This document shows positions 1 through 8,549 of a stretch of DNA of 35,116 nucleotides, one piece after another (positions within the stretch are counted from its first letter, which is position 1; each line of letters begins with the position of its first letter). The position numbers and the translations under genes were made by a program. Below the pieces are notes generated by a model. The model had not been told where the DNA came from, did no database searches, and was given only the letters and a program-made list of their open reading frames with translations. Origin of the DNA: Geobacter sp. (GTDB taxonomy: Bacteria > Desulfobacterota > Desulfuromonadia > Geobacterales > Pseudopelobacteraceae); the NCBI GenBank assembly GCA_025360785.1, contig JANYBN010000226.1:1-35116 (forward strand), read 5' to 3'.

Positions 1-58
1 TTGATGTAAACAGATTTCCTGTCCATATAACTAATATCAAGGCAGGGGGAGGGGTACT

Positions 59-535
59 ATGGCTGAAGAGTTACAGACAACCCAGTATTTGACCTTTACA
101 CTGGCCGACGAGGTGTTTGCCGTCGATGTGGCCAGGGTCCGGGAAATACTGGAGATGCCGAGCATCACCAAGGTGCCGCAGGTGCCGGTATTTATGCGGG
201 GGGTCATCAATCTGCGCGGCTGCGTGGTGCCGGTCATTGATCTGCGGCTGAAGTTCGGCATGGAGGAAACCGCCCAGACCGTTAATACCTGCATCATCGT
301 GGTGGAAGTGGCAATGGACGGCGAAAACATTGTTCTTGGGGCGCTGGCCGACAGCGTTCAGGAAGTGATTGAGATGGAGCCGTCCCAGATCGAGGCGGCG
401 CCGCACATCGGCACCCATCTCAATACCGAATTTATCAAGGGCATGGGCAAGCACGACGGGCGCTTTGTCATGATCCTCGATATCGACAAGGTGTTTTCCG
501 GCGCTGAGTTGGCCGCAGTTCAGAGGCAAGGCTAG
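59..535 (+). CDS. cheW: Chemotaxis coupling protein CheW (copy 1)
   Basis: 158-residue single-domain CheW. It bridges receptors to the CheA kinase in cytoplasmic signalling arrays. The family signature is visible: YLTFTLADEVFAVDV near residue 10, REILEM, FMRGVINLRG around residues 46-55 and VVPVIDLRLKFG just after. The ATG is preceded by a strong purine-rich Shine-Dalgarno (about 42-54). It sits 49 bases upstream of an MCP gene, so the two are probably co-transcribed. It is a close paralogue of the CheW at 13353, about 80% identical by eye. The upstream 58 bases hold a weak promoter-like TATAAC at 26-31, not convincing enough to call. Function is confident from family membership; which MCPs it serves is inferred from adjacency. 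Confidence 0.96.
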   Translation: MAEELQTTQYLTFTLADEVFAVDVARVREILEMPSITKVPQVPVFMRGVINLRGCVVPVIDLRLKFGMEETAQTVNTCIIVVEVAMDGENIVLGALADSVQEVIEMEPSQIEAAPHIGTHLNTEFIKGMGKHDGRFVMILDIDKVFSGAELAAVQRQG

Positions 536-584
536 TTGACCTTTTGCAGCTAATTCTAAAATATCAGAGAGCGAGGAGGAATTT

Positions 585-2273
585 ATGAGTTGGTATTACA
601 ATTTGAAGATCAGTGTGAAGCTTTTGTCGGCATTTATCATTGTGGCGCTAATAGCAGCAACAATCGGCGTGATCGGAATCATTAAGCTTAAGGTGCTCGA
701 TGATAATAGTGAAAAACTTTACTCCAAGATCACCATGCCGATCAGCGATCTGGGCGATATATCCGTCTGGTTCCAGCGAATCCGCATTAACATGCGCGAT
801 CTGGTTGAGACCAATAATGCAGCCGAAAAGCAGGCAACACTGGACACAATCAAAAAATTGCGTAATGACATTTCTGAAAAGTCGGCAACTTTCGAGAAAA
901 CTATTCTGACCGAAGAAGGGCGCAAATTATTCGAAGAGTTTAAAAAAGCCCGCGAGGGGTATGCTCAAATTATCGACCGGGTAACGCCGTTGGCTATGGC
1001 CGATAAGGACAATGAGGCACTGGAAGTTCTTAAAGGTGATGGCAAGAAGGCGGCCTTTCATGAACAGGATATGCTCGACAAGCTACAGGACGCCAAGCTC
1101 AAACAGGCCAAGTTGACCGAAGAGGAAAATGGTCTGGTTGCCAACAACGCCCGTAACATGATGATCGGCTTTACTGTTGCAGGCATAATTCTTGCGATTC
1201 TGTTCGGCGTGTTTATTTCCAGTATCATCAGCAATCCGCTCCGTAAAGGCGTTATGTTCGCCCAGGCGGTTGCCGCCGGTGACCTGACCCAGAAAGTCGA
1301 TCTCGATCAGAAAGACGAGATCGGGCAGCTGGCTCAAGCACTCAACGAAATGGTGGCCAAGCTGGGCAGTATCGTCGGCGAAGTAACGGCCGCTGCTGAC
1401 AACGTTGCCTCGGGCAGCCAGGAGCTCTCCGCCACCGCCCAGCAGATGTCGCAGGGTGCCACCGAGCAGGCTGCCAGCGCCGAAGAAATCTCCTCCAGCA
1501 TGGAAGAGATGGCCTCCAGTATCCGCCAGAATACCGATAACGCGATGCAGACCGAGAAAATCTCGATCAAGAGTTCTGTCGATGCCAAAGACGGGGGCAA
1601 GGCGGTTATTGAAACCGTCGCCGCCATGAAGGAAATTGCCACCAAGATCTCGATCATCGAAGAGATCGCCCGCCAGACCAACCTGCTGGCACTGAACGCC
1701 GCCATTGAGGCCGCCAGGGCCGGTGAGCACGGCAAGGGTTTTGCCGTGGTTGCATCGGAAGTCCGTACGCTGGCCGAGCGGAGCCAGTCTGCCGCCGGAG
1801 AAATATCCGGCCTTTCCAGCCGCAGTGTTTCAATTGCCGAGCAGGCTGGCGAGATGCTGACCAAGATGGTACCGGACATTCAGAAAACCGCCGAACTGGT
1901 GCAGGAAATCACCGCCTCCAGCAAGGAGCAGGATACCGGCGCCGAACAGATCAACAAGGCGATTCAACAGTTGGATCAGGTTATCCAGCAGAACGCCAGT
2001 GCCTCCGAAGAGATGGCTTCCACATCCGAAGAACTTTCCAGCCAGGCCGAACAACTGCAGGATTCTATCAGTTTCTTCAACATCGGCACTCAAGGTGGCC
2101 GACGCGCATCATCGGTTGCCACTTCCCGCAAGCCTGCTCACAAGGTACAGATCGCCCACGCCAAAAGTGCCGCTACGCAGCCGCAGGCAAAGCGTTCCTC
2201 CGGCGGAGGCATAAACCTGCAGTTAGGTCAGGCCGGTCCGGATCATATGGATGACGAGTTTGAAAAATACTGA
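585..2273 (+). CDS. Methyl-accepting chemotaxis protein (transmembrane, copy 1)
   Basis: 562 residues. Transmembrane helix 1 lies at about residues 11-33, then a helical periplasmic ligand domain of four-helix-bundle type (about 35-190), transmembrane helix 2 at about 192-214, HAMP at about 216-265, and a long cytoplasmic hairpin. The conserved tip [20 protein letters not shown] lies at about 360-379. Helical bundles contain [13 protein letters not shown] and [14 protein letters not shown], plausible methylation regions. After the coiled coil a flexible linker (about 500-540) ends in a conserved tail, DDEFEKY, shared with the MCP at 11546. It senses an unknown periplasmic ligand and controls CheA through CheW. 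A strong GAGGAGG Shine-Dalgarno precedes the ATG. Its signalling domain is nearly identical to the second MCP, while the sensory domains differ. Confidence 0.96.
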   Translation: MSWYYNLKISVKLLSAFIIVALIAATIGVIGIIKLKVLDDNSEKLYSKITMPISDLGDISVWFQRIRINMRDLVETNNAAEKQATLDTIKKLRNDISEKSATFEKTILTEEGRKLFEEFKKAREGYAQIIDRVTPLAMADKDNEALEVLKGDGKKAAFHEQDMLDKLQDAKLKQAKLTEEENGLVANNARNMMIGFTVAGIILAILFGVFISSIISNPLRKGVMFAQAVAAGDLTQKVDLDQKDEIGQLAQALNEMVAKLGSIVGEVTAAADNVASGSQELSATAQQMSQGATEQAASAEEISSSMEEMASSIRQNTDNAMQTEKISIKSSVDAKDGGKAVIETVAAMKEIATKISIIEEIARQTNLLALNAAIEAARAGEHGKGFAVVASEVRTLAERSQSAAGEISGLSSRSVSIAEQAGEMLTKMVPDIQKTAELVQEITASSKEQDTGAEQINKAIQQLDQVIQQNASASEEMASTSEELSSQAEQLQDSISFFNIGTQGGRRASSVATSRKPAHKVQIAHAKSAATQPQAKRSSGGGINLQLGQAGPDHMDDEFEKY

Positions 2274-2288
2274 AAAAACATATAAGCA

Positions 2289-2358
2289 GGGGCGTGGTCT
2301 TTGACCCGCCCCTTTGGTGAAATTGGACCAAACAAGGGCGGGTCTGAGACCACGCCCC
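2289..2358. repeat. Long GC-rich inverted repeat, family A copy 1
   Basis: The left arm begins GGGGCGTGGTCT at 2289 and continues with GACCCGCCC. The right arm (2333-2358) ends AGACCACGCCCC. The arms pair over 12 + 9 bases around a two-base mismatch, and a roughly 16-base loop separates them. The element begins 15 bases after the MCP stop codon. A related copy lies directly after the other MCP (13232-13315). It could act as a transcript-stabilising or attenuating hairpin; no U-run follows, so it is not a standard intrinsic terminator. Confidence 0.85.
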
Positions 2359-2388
2359 AACCTTCTGATCCCCTCAAAAGGCTTACCC

Positions 2389-4506
2389 ATGAAAGACAAG
2401 AATTGGCTCGGCAGGATGCCGATTAAAATTGTCCTCCTTTATCTGATCCTCTCCAGTATCTGGGTTGTCTTCTCCAATGTGGCACTACGCTTTTTCATCA
2501 GTGATATTAATTTATTGTCGCGTATTGACACCTATAAAGACTGGTCATTTATTGCCGTCTCATCGCTGTTTCTGTATGTCCTGCTAAGCCGCTATTTATC
2601 CATGATCATAGAGAGGGAAAAACGCTATCAGACCCTGGCTGATTCAGGCCAGGCGCTGGTCTGGCTGGCTGGGACCGACAAGTTATGCAATTATTTCAAC
2701 AAAACCTGGCTGGAGTTTACCGGGCGGACACTTGAGCAGGAGATGGGTAACGGCTGGGTCGAGGGTGTTCACCCTGAGGACCTGCAACGCTGTCTGGATA
2801 TTTATGTCGGCTCCTTTGATCGTCGTGAAAAGTTCAGCATGGATTATCGACTGCGGCGTCAAGACGGCGAATACCGCTGGCTGCAGGATGACGGTTCCCC
2901 TTGTTATGACAATGACGGTGAGTTTATCGGCTACATAGGTTTTTGTCTCGACGTTACCAAAGACAAGCAGCTTGAGGTAGAGCTCGCCAAAAATAACGAG
3001 TTCATGGCCGCCATCCTCGATTGTCTCTCGGATGGCGTAGTTGCTTGCGACAAGGATGGAACACTTTCCCTCTTCAACCGTTCAACACGAGAGTTTCATG
3101 GACTCCCAGAAAAGCCGCTTTCTCCGGATCAATGGTCCGATTATTACGACCTCTTTGAGAAGGACGGCATTACCCGGATGAAAACGGAAAATATCCCGCT
3201 TTTCAGGACACTTCAGGGAGAAGATGTTACCGACCAGGAAATGGTCATTGTCCCCAATGGCGCCAAGCCGCTTACTCTGCTGGCAACCGGCCGACAGTTG
3301 GTGAGCCGTAGCGGCGAAAAATTGGGAGCGGTCGTCACCATGCATGATGTGACGATGGTAAAAGCTCTGGAAGAACAGCTGCGGCAGTCCCATAAAATGG
3401 AGTCTATCGGTACCCTGGCCGGCGGCGTGGCCCACGATTTCAATAACATCCTGACGGTTATAGGCGGTGCTTGCACACTGCTGAAGATGGAAGTTGCCGG
3501 TAATCCGGAACAGATGAAGCTTGTCAACCAGATCAGCAGTTCCGCTGATCGAGGAGCCAAGCTGACCCATAGTCTGTTGGCCTTCAGCCGCAAGCAGACT
3601 ATCAGTAAACAGACTGAAAATCTGTGCAATATCGTGAAGATTATGCAGGACTTCCTTGGCCGGATCATCGGCGAGGATGTTCTGCTTACCACGTATCTGC
3701 CCGATGAAGCGCTCATGGTTATGATCGATCGTGGCCAGATCGAGCAGGTGCTGATGAACCTTGCGGCTAATGCCCGCGATGCCATGCCGAACGGCGGTAT
3801 TTTAAATATTACCGTGTCAAGGGTTGAAAATAATGGCTCGCTGCCGGAGTTGGAAGGGTGTCGTTCGGGGGACTTCGCTATGATTTCGGTTTCCGATACC
3901 GGTGAGGGCATTGACAATGCAACACAGAAGAGAATTTTCGAACCTTTTTTTACAACCAAGTTAATGGGTAAGGGGACCGGACTCGGCCTTTCGATGGCCT
4001 ATGGTATCATCCGCCAGCATGATGGGGTGATTCAGGTAGGCAGTGAACCGGGGGTAGGGACAATCTTCAAAATATATCTGCCGCTGCGTGATCAGAAGGA
4101 AAAGCAGGAGCCTGCTCATTTAGTAACGCTGTCGGGAGGCACCGAAACAATTCTGGTGGTAGAGGATAACCCCGAGGTGTTGGCAATCAGCAGCGGCCTT
4201 CTTGAACGGGCCGGCTATCTGGTGCTGAGTGCGCTGGATGGTGTCGAGGCTCTGGAGTTGTTCAAACGCGAAGCCGACAGAATTTCTCTGGTTGTTCTGG
4301 ACGTTATTATGCCGGTCATGAACGGTATAGAGGTGTTTGAAAAGCTGAAAGCTTATAAAAAAGATGTCAAGGTGTTGTTTGCCAGTGGTTATACGGCAGA
4401 TATTCTTAATAAATATGGAGTTGTCCAGGAGAGCGTAAATTTCATCTCAAAGCCGCTCAGTCCGCCGATTTTTCTGAAGCGTGTCCGCACGTTGATTAAT
4501 GATTAG
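2389..4506 (+). CDS. Membrane hybrid sensor histidine kinase (PAS-PAS-HisKA-HATPase-receiver)
   Basis: 705 residues from the chosen ATG. Two transmembrane helices (about 12-35 and 52-73) have a very short periplasmic loop, so sensing is probably by the PAS domains (about 80-190 and 205-320). The dimerisation box GGVAHDFNN has phosphoacceptor His349. The ATP-binding domain shows NARDAMPNGG, DTGEGID and GKGTGLGLS. A C-terminal receiver (about 586-705) has acidic residues VVEDN and phosphoacceptor Asp638 in LDVIMP. The open frame extends upstream to 2314, but those 25 codons lie in the inverted repeat. The ATG at 2389 has AAAGG 7 bases upstream. It probably passes phosphate to its own receiver and then to an unlinked partner; substrate and target are unknown. 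Confidence 0.93.
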   Translation: MKDKNWLGRMPIKIVLLYLILSSIWVVFSNVALRFFISDINLLSRIDTYKDWSFIAVSSLFLYVLLSRYLSMIIEREKRYQTLADSGQALVWLAGTDKLCNYFNKTWLEFTGRTLEQEMGNGWVEGVHPEDLQRCLDIYVGSFDRREKFSMDYRLRRQDGEYRWLQDDGSPCYDNDGEFIGYIGFCLDVTKDKQLEVELAKNNEFMAAILDCLSDGVVACDKDGTLSLFNRSTREFHGLPEKPLSPDQWSDYYDLFEKDGITRMKTENIPLFRTLQGEDVTDQEMVIVPNGAKPLTLLATGRQLVSRSGEKLGAVVTMHDVTMVKALEEQLRQSHKMESIGTLAGGVAHDFNNILTVIGGACTLLKMEVAGNPEQMKLVNQISSSADRGAKLTHSLLAFSRKQTISKQTENLCNIVKIMQDFLGRIIGEDVLLTTYLPDEALMVMIDRGQIEQVLMNLAANARDAMPNGGILNITVSRVENNGSLPELEGCRSGDFAMISVSDTGEGIDNATQKRIFEPFFTTKLMGKGTGLGLSMAYGIIRQHDGVIQVGSEPGVGTIFKIYLPLRDQKEKQEPAHLVTLSGGTETILVVEDNPEVLAISSGLLERAGYLVLSALDGVEALELFKREADRISLVVLDVIMPVMNGIEVFEKLKAYKKDVKVLFASGYTADILNKYGVVQESVNFISKPLSPPIFLKRVRTLIND

Positions 4507-4524
4507 GTTTGTATAGATGGAAGA

Positions 4525-4553
4525 GTGACAATTATTTTTTTGCTGTGTATAGT
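4525..4553 (+). promoter_or_regulatory. Sigma-70-type promoter for the P460 cytochrome gene
   Basis: GTGACA (5 of 6 bases of the -35 consensus) at 4525-4530 is separated by exactly 17 bases, mostly A/T, from TATAGT (5 of 6) at 4548-4553. This lies 39 bases before the start codon at 4592, in an AT-rich gap after the hybrid kinase stop. It is the best promoter match I found in the window. Not experimentally shown. Confidence 0.6.
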
Positions 4554-4558
4554 GTCAC
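4525..4558. promoter_or_regulatory. Inverted repeat GTGACA/TGTCAC around the promoter
   Basis: GTGACA (4525-4530) and TGTCAC (4553-4558) form a perfect 6-base inverted repeat with a 22-base spacing. It overlaps the -35 box and the last base of the -10 box. The geometry would suit a dimeric repressor, but six-base arms can occur by chance and no regulator family is recognised. Confidence 0.3.
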
Positions 4559-4591
4559 AAAATTATTCTCAATAAATATAAGGTTAAGTCA

Positions 4592-5065
4592 ATGAAAATA
4601 GCTATAGCCATAATTATTGTTATGTTCCTCCCCATGTTTACCAACTTTGTATCTGCCGCACCTGCTCAAACACTACCCAAAGGGTATCTTTCCTGGAAGA
4701 AAAGCGAACGCAAGGTCGTCACCGATAAAAACTCGCTCTTTTACGGTATTCACTACATTTACGCCGATAAGAAAGCGCAGAGCGGGTATCTGGCCGGCAA
4801 CAGATTTGCCGAGGGGAGCCGCATCGTCATCGAGTTTTTCAATATCAAGGAGAATCCGGCTGTTGACGGCCCGAAAAATATGATCGTAATGATGAAGAAG
4901 GATAAGCGGCAGGCGGCAACCGGCGGCTGGCTTTTTGCCGGTTTTGGCGCTGACGGCAAGCCCAGCGGCCTCGATCCGGTCACCACCTGTTTTGGCTGCC
5001 ATCAGAAGGATGCCGCGCAGAGGGATTTTGTGATCTCTACGAAAAAAGATTTTAAGAATTTTTGA
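4592..5065 (+). CDS. Exported cytochrome P460-family protein
   Basis: 157 residues with an N-terminal signal peptide (hydrophobic run at about 3-20, likely cleavage after SAA near residue 23). A single c-type haem site CFGCH lies at 133-137 near the C-terminus. The body resembles the cytochrome P460 family: the WKKSERKVVTDKN segment and the conserved GYLAGNRFAEGSRIVIEFF region at about 65-83. It would be a periplasmic mono-haem protein. P460 proteins in other bacteria oxidise hydroxylamine or bind NO or c' type ligands; the substrate here cannot be told from sequence. It is the first gene after its own promoter and is followed closely by a receiver/kinase gene, so redox or gas sensing is possible but inferred. 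Haem attachment needs Ccm machinery elsewhere. Confidence 0.85.
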   Translation: MKIAIAIIIVMFLPMFTNFVSAAPAQTLPKGYLSWKKSERKVVTDKNSLFYGIHYIYADKKAQSGYLAGNRFAEGSRIVIEFFNIKENPAVDGPKNMIVMMKKDKRQAATGGWLFAGFGADGKPSGLDPVTTCFGCHQKDAAQRDFVISTKKDFKNF

Positions 5066-5085
5066 CCAAACTCCAGGATTATTCT

Positions 5086-6309
5086 ATGTATGAACTCACA
5101 CAACATGCAGAGCAACTACTGCCCCACATACTAATTGTGGATGATGAGCCGGATATTCGTCAGATGGTGTCACTATGCTTTCAGAAGCATGGTTTCCGCA
5201 TCACCTGTGCCGAGGATGCGGCTGAAGCATTTAAACTGCTGCTGTCCGAACAGTTTGATGCCATTGTCAGCGATGTTATGATGCCGGGTGAGGACGGGAT
5301 TGCTTTTCTGGGCCGGGTACATGAATCCTGGCCTGAAATACCGGTTATTTTGATGACCGGTCATGCGCAGCTGCAGATGGCCGTAAATGCCATAAAAAAC
5401 GGCGCGTTTGATTTTGTGCACAAGCCGTTCGATTTTGACCATCTGCGCAAGATCGTTCTGAGGGCGGTAGATTACCGCAATCTGCAGAGGATGGAAAAAA
5501 ACTATCGCGATGAACTGGAAGAAACGGTGGCCCGGCGAACAGCCGATCTTAAAGAAGCTATGGTCGAACTCGATTTTGCCAGAACAACGCTTCAGCGGGC
5601 CACTGCAGACAAGAGTACATTCATGTCGACCGTTTCCCACGAAATGCGCACACCAATGAATGGCGTGATTGGTTCACTCGAACTGATGGCTGAAGAGGGG
5701 GTGACCGGAGTCGCTTCTGAGTATCTTTCTATGGCGCGCGAGTCGGCAGATAATATGATGAAGCTGATAAATCAGTTGCTGTCGTTTAATTACCTGAACG
5801 TCCACGATGGCGGAATCTCTCACCATGATCTGATAGATCTGCCGACTTTTCTGCATTCAATTATTGAGGATCGGCAGTCGGCTTTTAAGCGAAAGGGGCT
5901 TAAGCTTTCGCTGCAGATGGCTGATGACCTGCCGCGCCAGATATGGACTGATCGTGAAAAACTGTCCCGTCTGTTTGAAATCCTGCTTGGCAATGCGCTC
6001 AAGTTTACCGAGGATGGAGCTGTCTCATTGTCGGTCTGCCGTACAGCTTCTGATGAGGATGGAACTGGAGAAATACTCCGGTGTACGGTAAGCGACAGCG
6101 GCAGCGGGATTCCTGATGGGATGCTGGAACGGATTTTTGAACCATTTATGCAAGGAGATGGCTCATTCACCCGTCGCCATGAAGGTGTGGGGCTTGGGCT
6201 GGCAATTGCTCGTCAAAATGCGATGCTGCTTAACGGCCATCTTTGGGCCGAGCATATACCTGCCGGTGGCAGTCGTTTTATTGTAGCCTTAAAAATAAGT
6301 ACTCCGTGA
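5086..6309 (+). CDS. Receiver-histidine kinase hybrid (REC-HisKA-HATPase), cytoplasmic
   Basis: 407 residues. An N-terminal receiver (about 13-128) has HILIVDDEPD, phosphoacceptor Asp63 in SDVMMPGEDG and Lys in VHKPFD. A coiled coil (about 130-175) links it to a HisKA domain with His185 in STVSHEMRTP. The ATP-binding domain shows LGNALKF, DSGSGIP and GVGLGLA. There is no membrane segment, so it receives phosphate from another kinase and likely modulates its own kinase core. The frame also allows a TTG start at 5062 overlapping the cytochrome stop. The ATG at 5086 is preferred because AGGA lies 7 bases upstream. A single-domain receiver gene follows after 16 bases and is its most likely phosphotransfer target. 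Confidence 0.92.
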   Translation: MYELTQHAEQLLPHILIVDDEPDIRQMVSLCFQKHGFRITCAEDAAEAFKLLLSEQFDAIVSDVMMPGEDGIAFLGRVHESWPEIPVILMTGHAQLQMAVNAIKNGAFDFVHKPFDFDHLRKIVLRAVDYRNLQRMEKNYRDELEETVARRTADLKEAMVELDFARTTLQRATADKSTFMSTVSHEMRTPMNGVIGSLELMAEEGVTGVASEYLSMARESADNMMKLINQLLSFNYLNVHDGGISHHDLIDLPTFLHSIIEDRQSAFKRKGLKLSLQMADDLPRQIWTDREKLSRLFEILLGNALKFTEDGAVSLSVCRTASDEDGTGEILRCTVSDSGSGIPDGMLERIFEPFMQGDGSFTRRHEGVGLGLAIARQNAMLLNGHLWAEHIPAGGSRFIVALKISTP

Positions 6310-6325
6310 TAGAAGGAGAGCACCC

Positions 6326-6724
6326 GTGAAATGTTTGATAGCTGAAGATCATCTGTTGTCCCGCCGGATTTTGAAGGAAATGCTTTCGTCCCAGTTTGAC
6401 TGCGACATCGCCGTGAACGGCCAGGAAGCGATAGATTCATTCCAGTTGGCACATGAGTCGAAGCGCCCTTACGACGTAATCTTTATGGACATTATGATGC
6501 CTGTAGTTGACGGCTTGGAGGCGTTGTTGTGCATCCGCACCATAGAGCGGAAGATGGGAATTCCGCACGGGATGGCGGTAAAAGTTGTCATGACCACTGC
6601 CCTGGATGATCCGCACACGGTTGTCAAGTCATTCAACGAGTGTGAAGCGGACGCGTATATCGTCAAGCCGCTCAGCAGGCATAAACTTACAAATGAGTTG
6701 CGTAAGCTCAAGCTGTTACCATAG
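6326..6724 (+). CDS. Single-domain response regulator (CheY-like)
   Basis: 132 residues consisting of one receiver domain. Acidic pair Glu7-Asp8, phosphoacceptor Asp55 in FMDIMMP, a Thr in VMTTA and Lys in YIVKPLS are all present. There is no output domain, so it acts by protein contact, as CheY does, or as a phosphate relay. The start is GTG, with AGAAGGAGAG just upstream. It sits between the receiver-kinase hybrid (16-base gap) and the 604-residue MCP/CheZ-like gene (10-base gap), suggesting one transcript and a functional circuit. It is clearly distinct from the cheY at 8988. Confidence 0.92.
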   Translation: MKCLIAEDHLLSRRILKEMLSSQFDCDIAVNGQEAIDSFQLAHESKRPYDVIFMDIMMPVVDGLEALLCIRTIERKMGIPHGMAVKVVMTTALDDPHTVVKSFNECEADAYIVKPLSRHKLTNELRKLKLLP

Positions 6725-6734
6725 GAATCAATTC

Positions 6735-8549
6735 ATGACGATGCAAATTACTACACATAGCGAGAGAGACTATCTTCTGGCTGGCTTGCGGGATAAGTTT
6801 GATCCTGCAATAGACATGTTACGGCGGATGGCCGGCACTACTGAAGACGAATTTTTACAGATTGGATCGCAGCTGCAATCCTTTTATCAGCGCTCGGCGG
6901 AAATTTCAGGAATGGCCAAGGAGCTGGTGTCAGTGGTGTCAGGTGAGAATGTGTTTTCGCTTACATCCCGTCTGCAGCAGATGATGGCGGATATGGAGGC
7001 TTATCTGGCCAACGCCCGGGCTCGTAGCGGAGAAAACTGTCTTACCCTGGAGCAGGTACAGGTACTTCTGGATAAACTTTCTGAGCCGTTGGAAGGTTTC
7101 CAAAAGATGAACAAGTCCCTCCGCATGTTGAGTATCTCCACCAAAATCGAAAGCGCCCGTCTGGGTGAGCTTGGCAGCGGTTTTGTTAATCTGGCTATTG
7201 ATGTTGAAAAACTCTCACATCAGGTTCATGAAAAATCGGCCGCAATCCTTAGCCATCGTCAACTGCTGGCGACCTTGATCACCGCTAATCTGTCCACCGT
7301 CAGGTCATCAGAGACAAAGCAGGACGTCATGGTGTTGGCAACGTTGAAGGATACATCCGCAAACCTTACAGAGCTTGTCGCTGTCAATGAACGATGTACC
7401 CGGTTCGGGAGCACGGTTTCAATAATATCCGGCGAAGTTACCGACAGCATCAGTGAAGTTGTCTCTTCCATGCAGATGCACGACATGACCCGGCAGCAGC
7501 TTGAACACGTAGTAGAAGCGCTGGAACGTCTTACCGGCGATCTGGCTGGTGCAAAAACTTCCGATGACGATAACGACCGTCTACGCAGAGTGATTATCGA
7601 AACCGGTGATATCTGCGAACTTCAGGAGGCCCAGCTCCGCTTTGCTTCGAGCGAGCTGTACTCAGCTGTCTGTAATATTATTGATAATCTGCGTGAAGTA
7701 GCCAGTAAACAATCAGTGATTGCGCAGGAGACTATTACAATTACCGGTGCAACCGGCTCTTCATTCGTGGATGTAATGAGCCTGGGGATGTCTGCCGTGA
7801 CTGCCGTATTGACTTCATGTGCCGAAGCCGACCGTAATATGTCAGACACCATAAAAAAGGTGGCTCAAACGATTAATGAAATAGCTTCCTTTGTCACCGA
7901 TATCGAGGCAATTGGTTCCGAGATTGATCTGATCGCCCTTAATTCGCAGATCAAGGCGGCGCTTACCGGACCCGAGGGGGCTGCTTTGGGTGTGCTGGCC
8001 GAGGCGATCAAACGACTCTCGGACGAAGCGGTACGGCAGACCGATTCAGTCGCCGCGACCCTGACCGGAATACATGGTGTAACAGAGCACCTGTTGGCAA
8101 ATTCAGAAAACGAAGAGGATCAGCTTGGCGTCCGTATATCTTCGATGCAGGAAGAGTTGGCCGTAATTCTTAGCACTTTGGGAGAAATGAATACGGAGAT
8201 GCTTTCCGTTTTATCCGGCCTGAATGGACGGGTACTCCGTCTGACGGAGGATGTTGAAGAGGCCACTGCAGGAGTGGATGTACATGAACGAACAAAAGCT
8301 ATGTCTGATGGCGTCCTTGCCGATCTCGAACTGATTGTTGCCCAATCGCGCCAGATAGAACCGGCAAGCAGCGAGTTCAAAGAGAACCTGCGGCATATGG
8401 AAGAACATTATACGATGGAGAGTGAACGCCATATTCACGAGGCTCTTGCCCGTAAGCGAAGCGGCCAGACAGTGATTGCTGTTCGGAGTGTTGCGAAGGC
8501 CAGTACTGTTGATGAATCAGAGTTTGGTGATAATGTAGATTTGTTTTAA
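6735..8549 (+). CDS. Soluble MCP-like coiled-coil protein with CheZ-like DxxxQ motif
   Basis: 604 residues, largely helical, with no membrane segment or HAMP. Two segments resemble degenerate MCP hairpin tips: about 131-165 (STKIESARLGELGSGF) and about 398-432 (LIALNSQIKAALTGPEG). Between them, residues 245-259 read MQMHDMTRQQLEHVV. Its spacing of Asp250 and Gln254 matches the catalytic Asp143/Gln147 helix of the CheY-P phosphatase CheZ (QDLTGQ in E. coli). The C-terminus ends acidic-hydrophobic, EFGDNVDLF, comparable in character to the CheY-binding tail of CheZ. The start at 6735 has AGGA 8 bases upstream; the longer open frame overlaps the preceding gene. A role as an array-associated CheY-P phosphatase or unusual receptor is inference. 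An automated annotation would probably read 'methyl-accepting chemotaxis protein'. Confidence 0.7.
   Translation: MTMQITTHSERDYLLAGLRDKFDPAIDMLRRMAGTTEDEFLQIGSQLQSFYQRSAEISGMAKELVSVVSGENVFSLTSRLQQMMADMEAYLANARARSGENCLTLEQVQVLLDKLSEPLEGFQKMNKSLRMLSISTKIESARLGELGSGFVNLAIDVEKLSHQVHEKSAAILSHRQLLATLITANLSTVRSSETKQDVMVLATLKDTSANLTELVAVNERCTRFGSTVSIISGEVTDSISEVVSSMQMHDMTRQQLEHVVEALERLTGDLAGAKTSDDDNDRLRRVIIETGDICELQEAQLRFASSELYSAVCNIIDNLREVASKQSVIAQETITITGATGSSFVDVMSLGMSAVTAVLTSCAEADRNMSDTIKKVAQTINEIASFVTDIEAIGSEIDLIALNSQIKAALTGPEGAALGVLAEAIKRLSDEAVRQTDSVAATLTGIHGVTEHLLANSENEEDQLGVRISSMQEELAVILSTLGEMNTEMLSVLSGLNGRVLRLTEDVEEATAGVDVHERTKAMSDGVLADLELIVAQSRQIEPASSEFKENLRHMEEHYTMESERHIHEALARKRSGQTVIAVRSVAKASTVDESEFGDNVDLF

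Noticed and set aside
2289-2358. Inverted repeat as terminal repeats of a transposon or MITE
   Set aside because: The spacer is only a loop, there is no coding content, and no target-site duplication is evident; a palindromic repeat is the simpler reading.
2314-2388. 25-codon N-terminal extension of the hybrid kinase
   Set aside because: It lies in the right arm of the family A palindrome and lacks a Shine-Dalgarno; the ATG at 2389 has one.
3213-3959. 248-codon minus-strand open frame in the hybrid kinase
   Set aside because: Opposite an intact kinase core, Ser/Arg-rich, with no domain or start signal.
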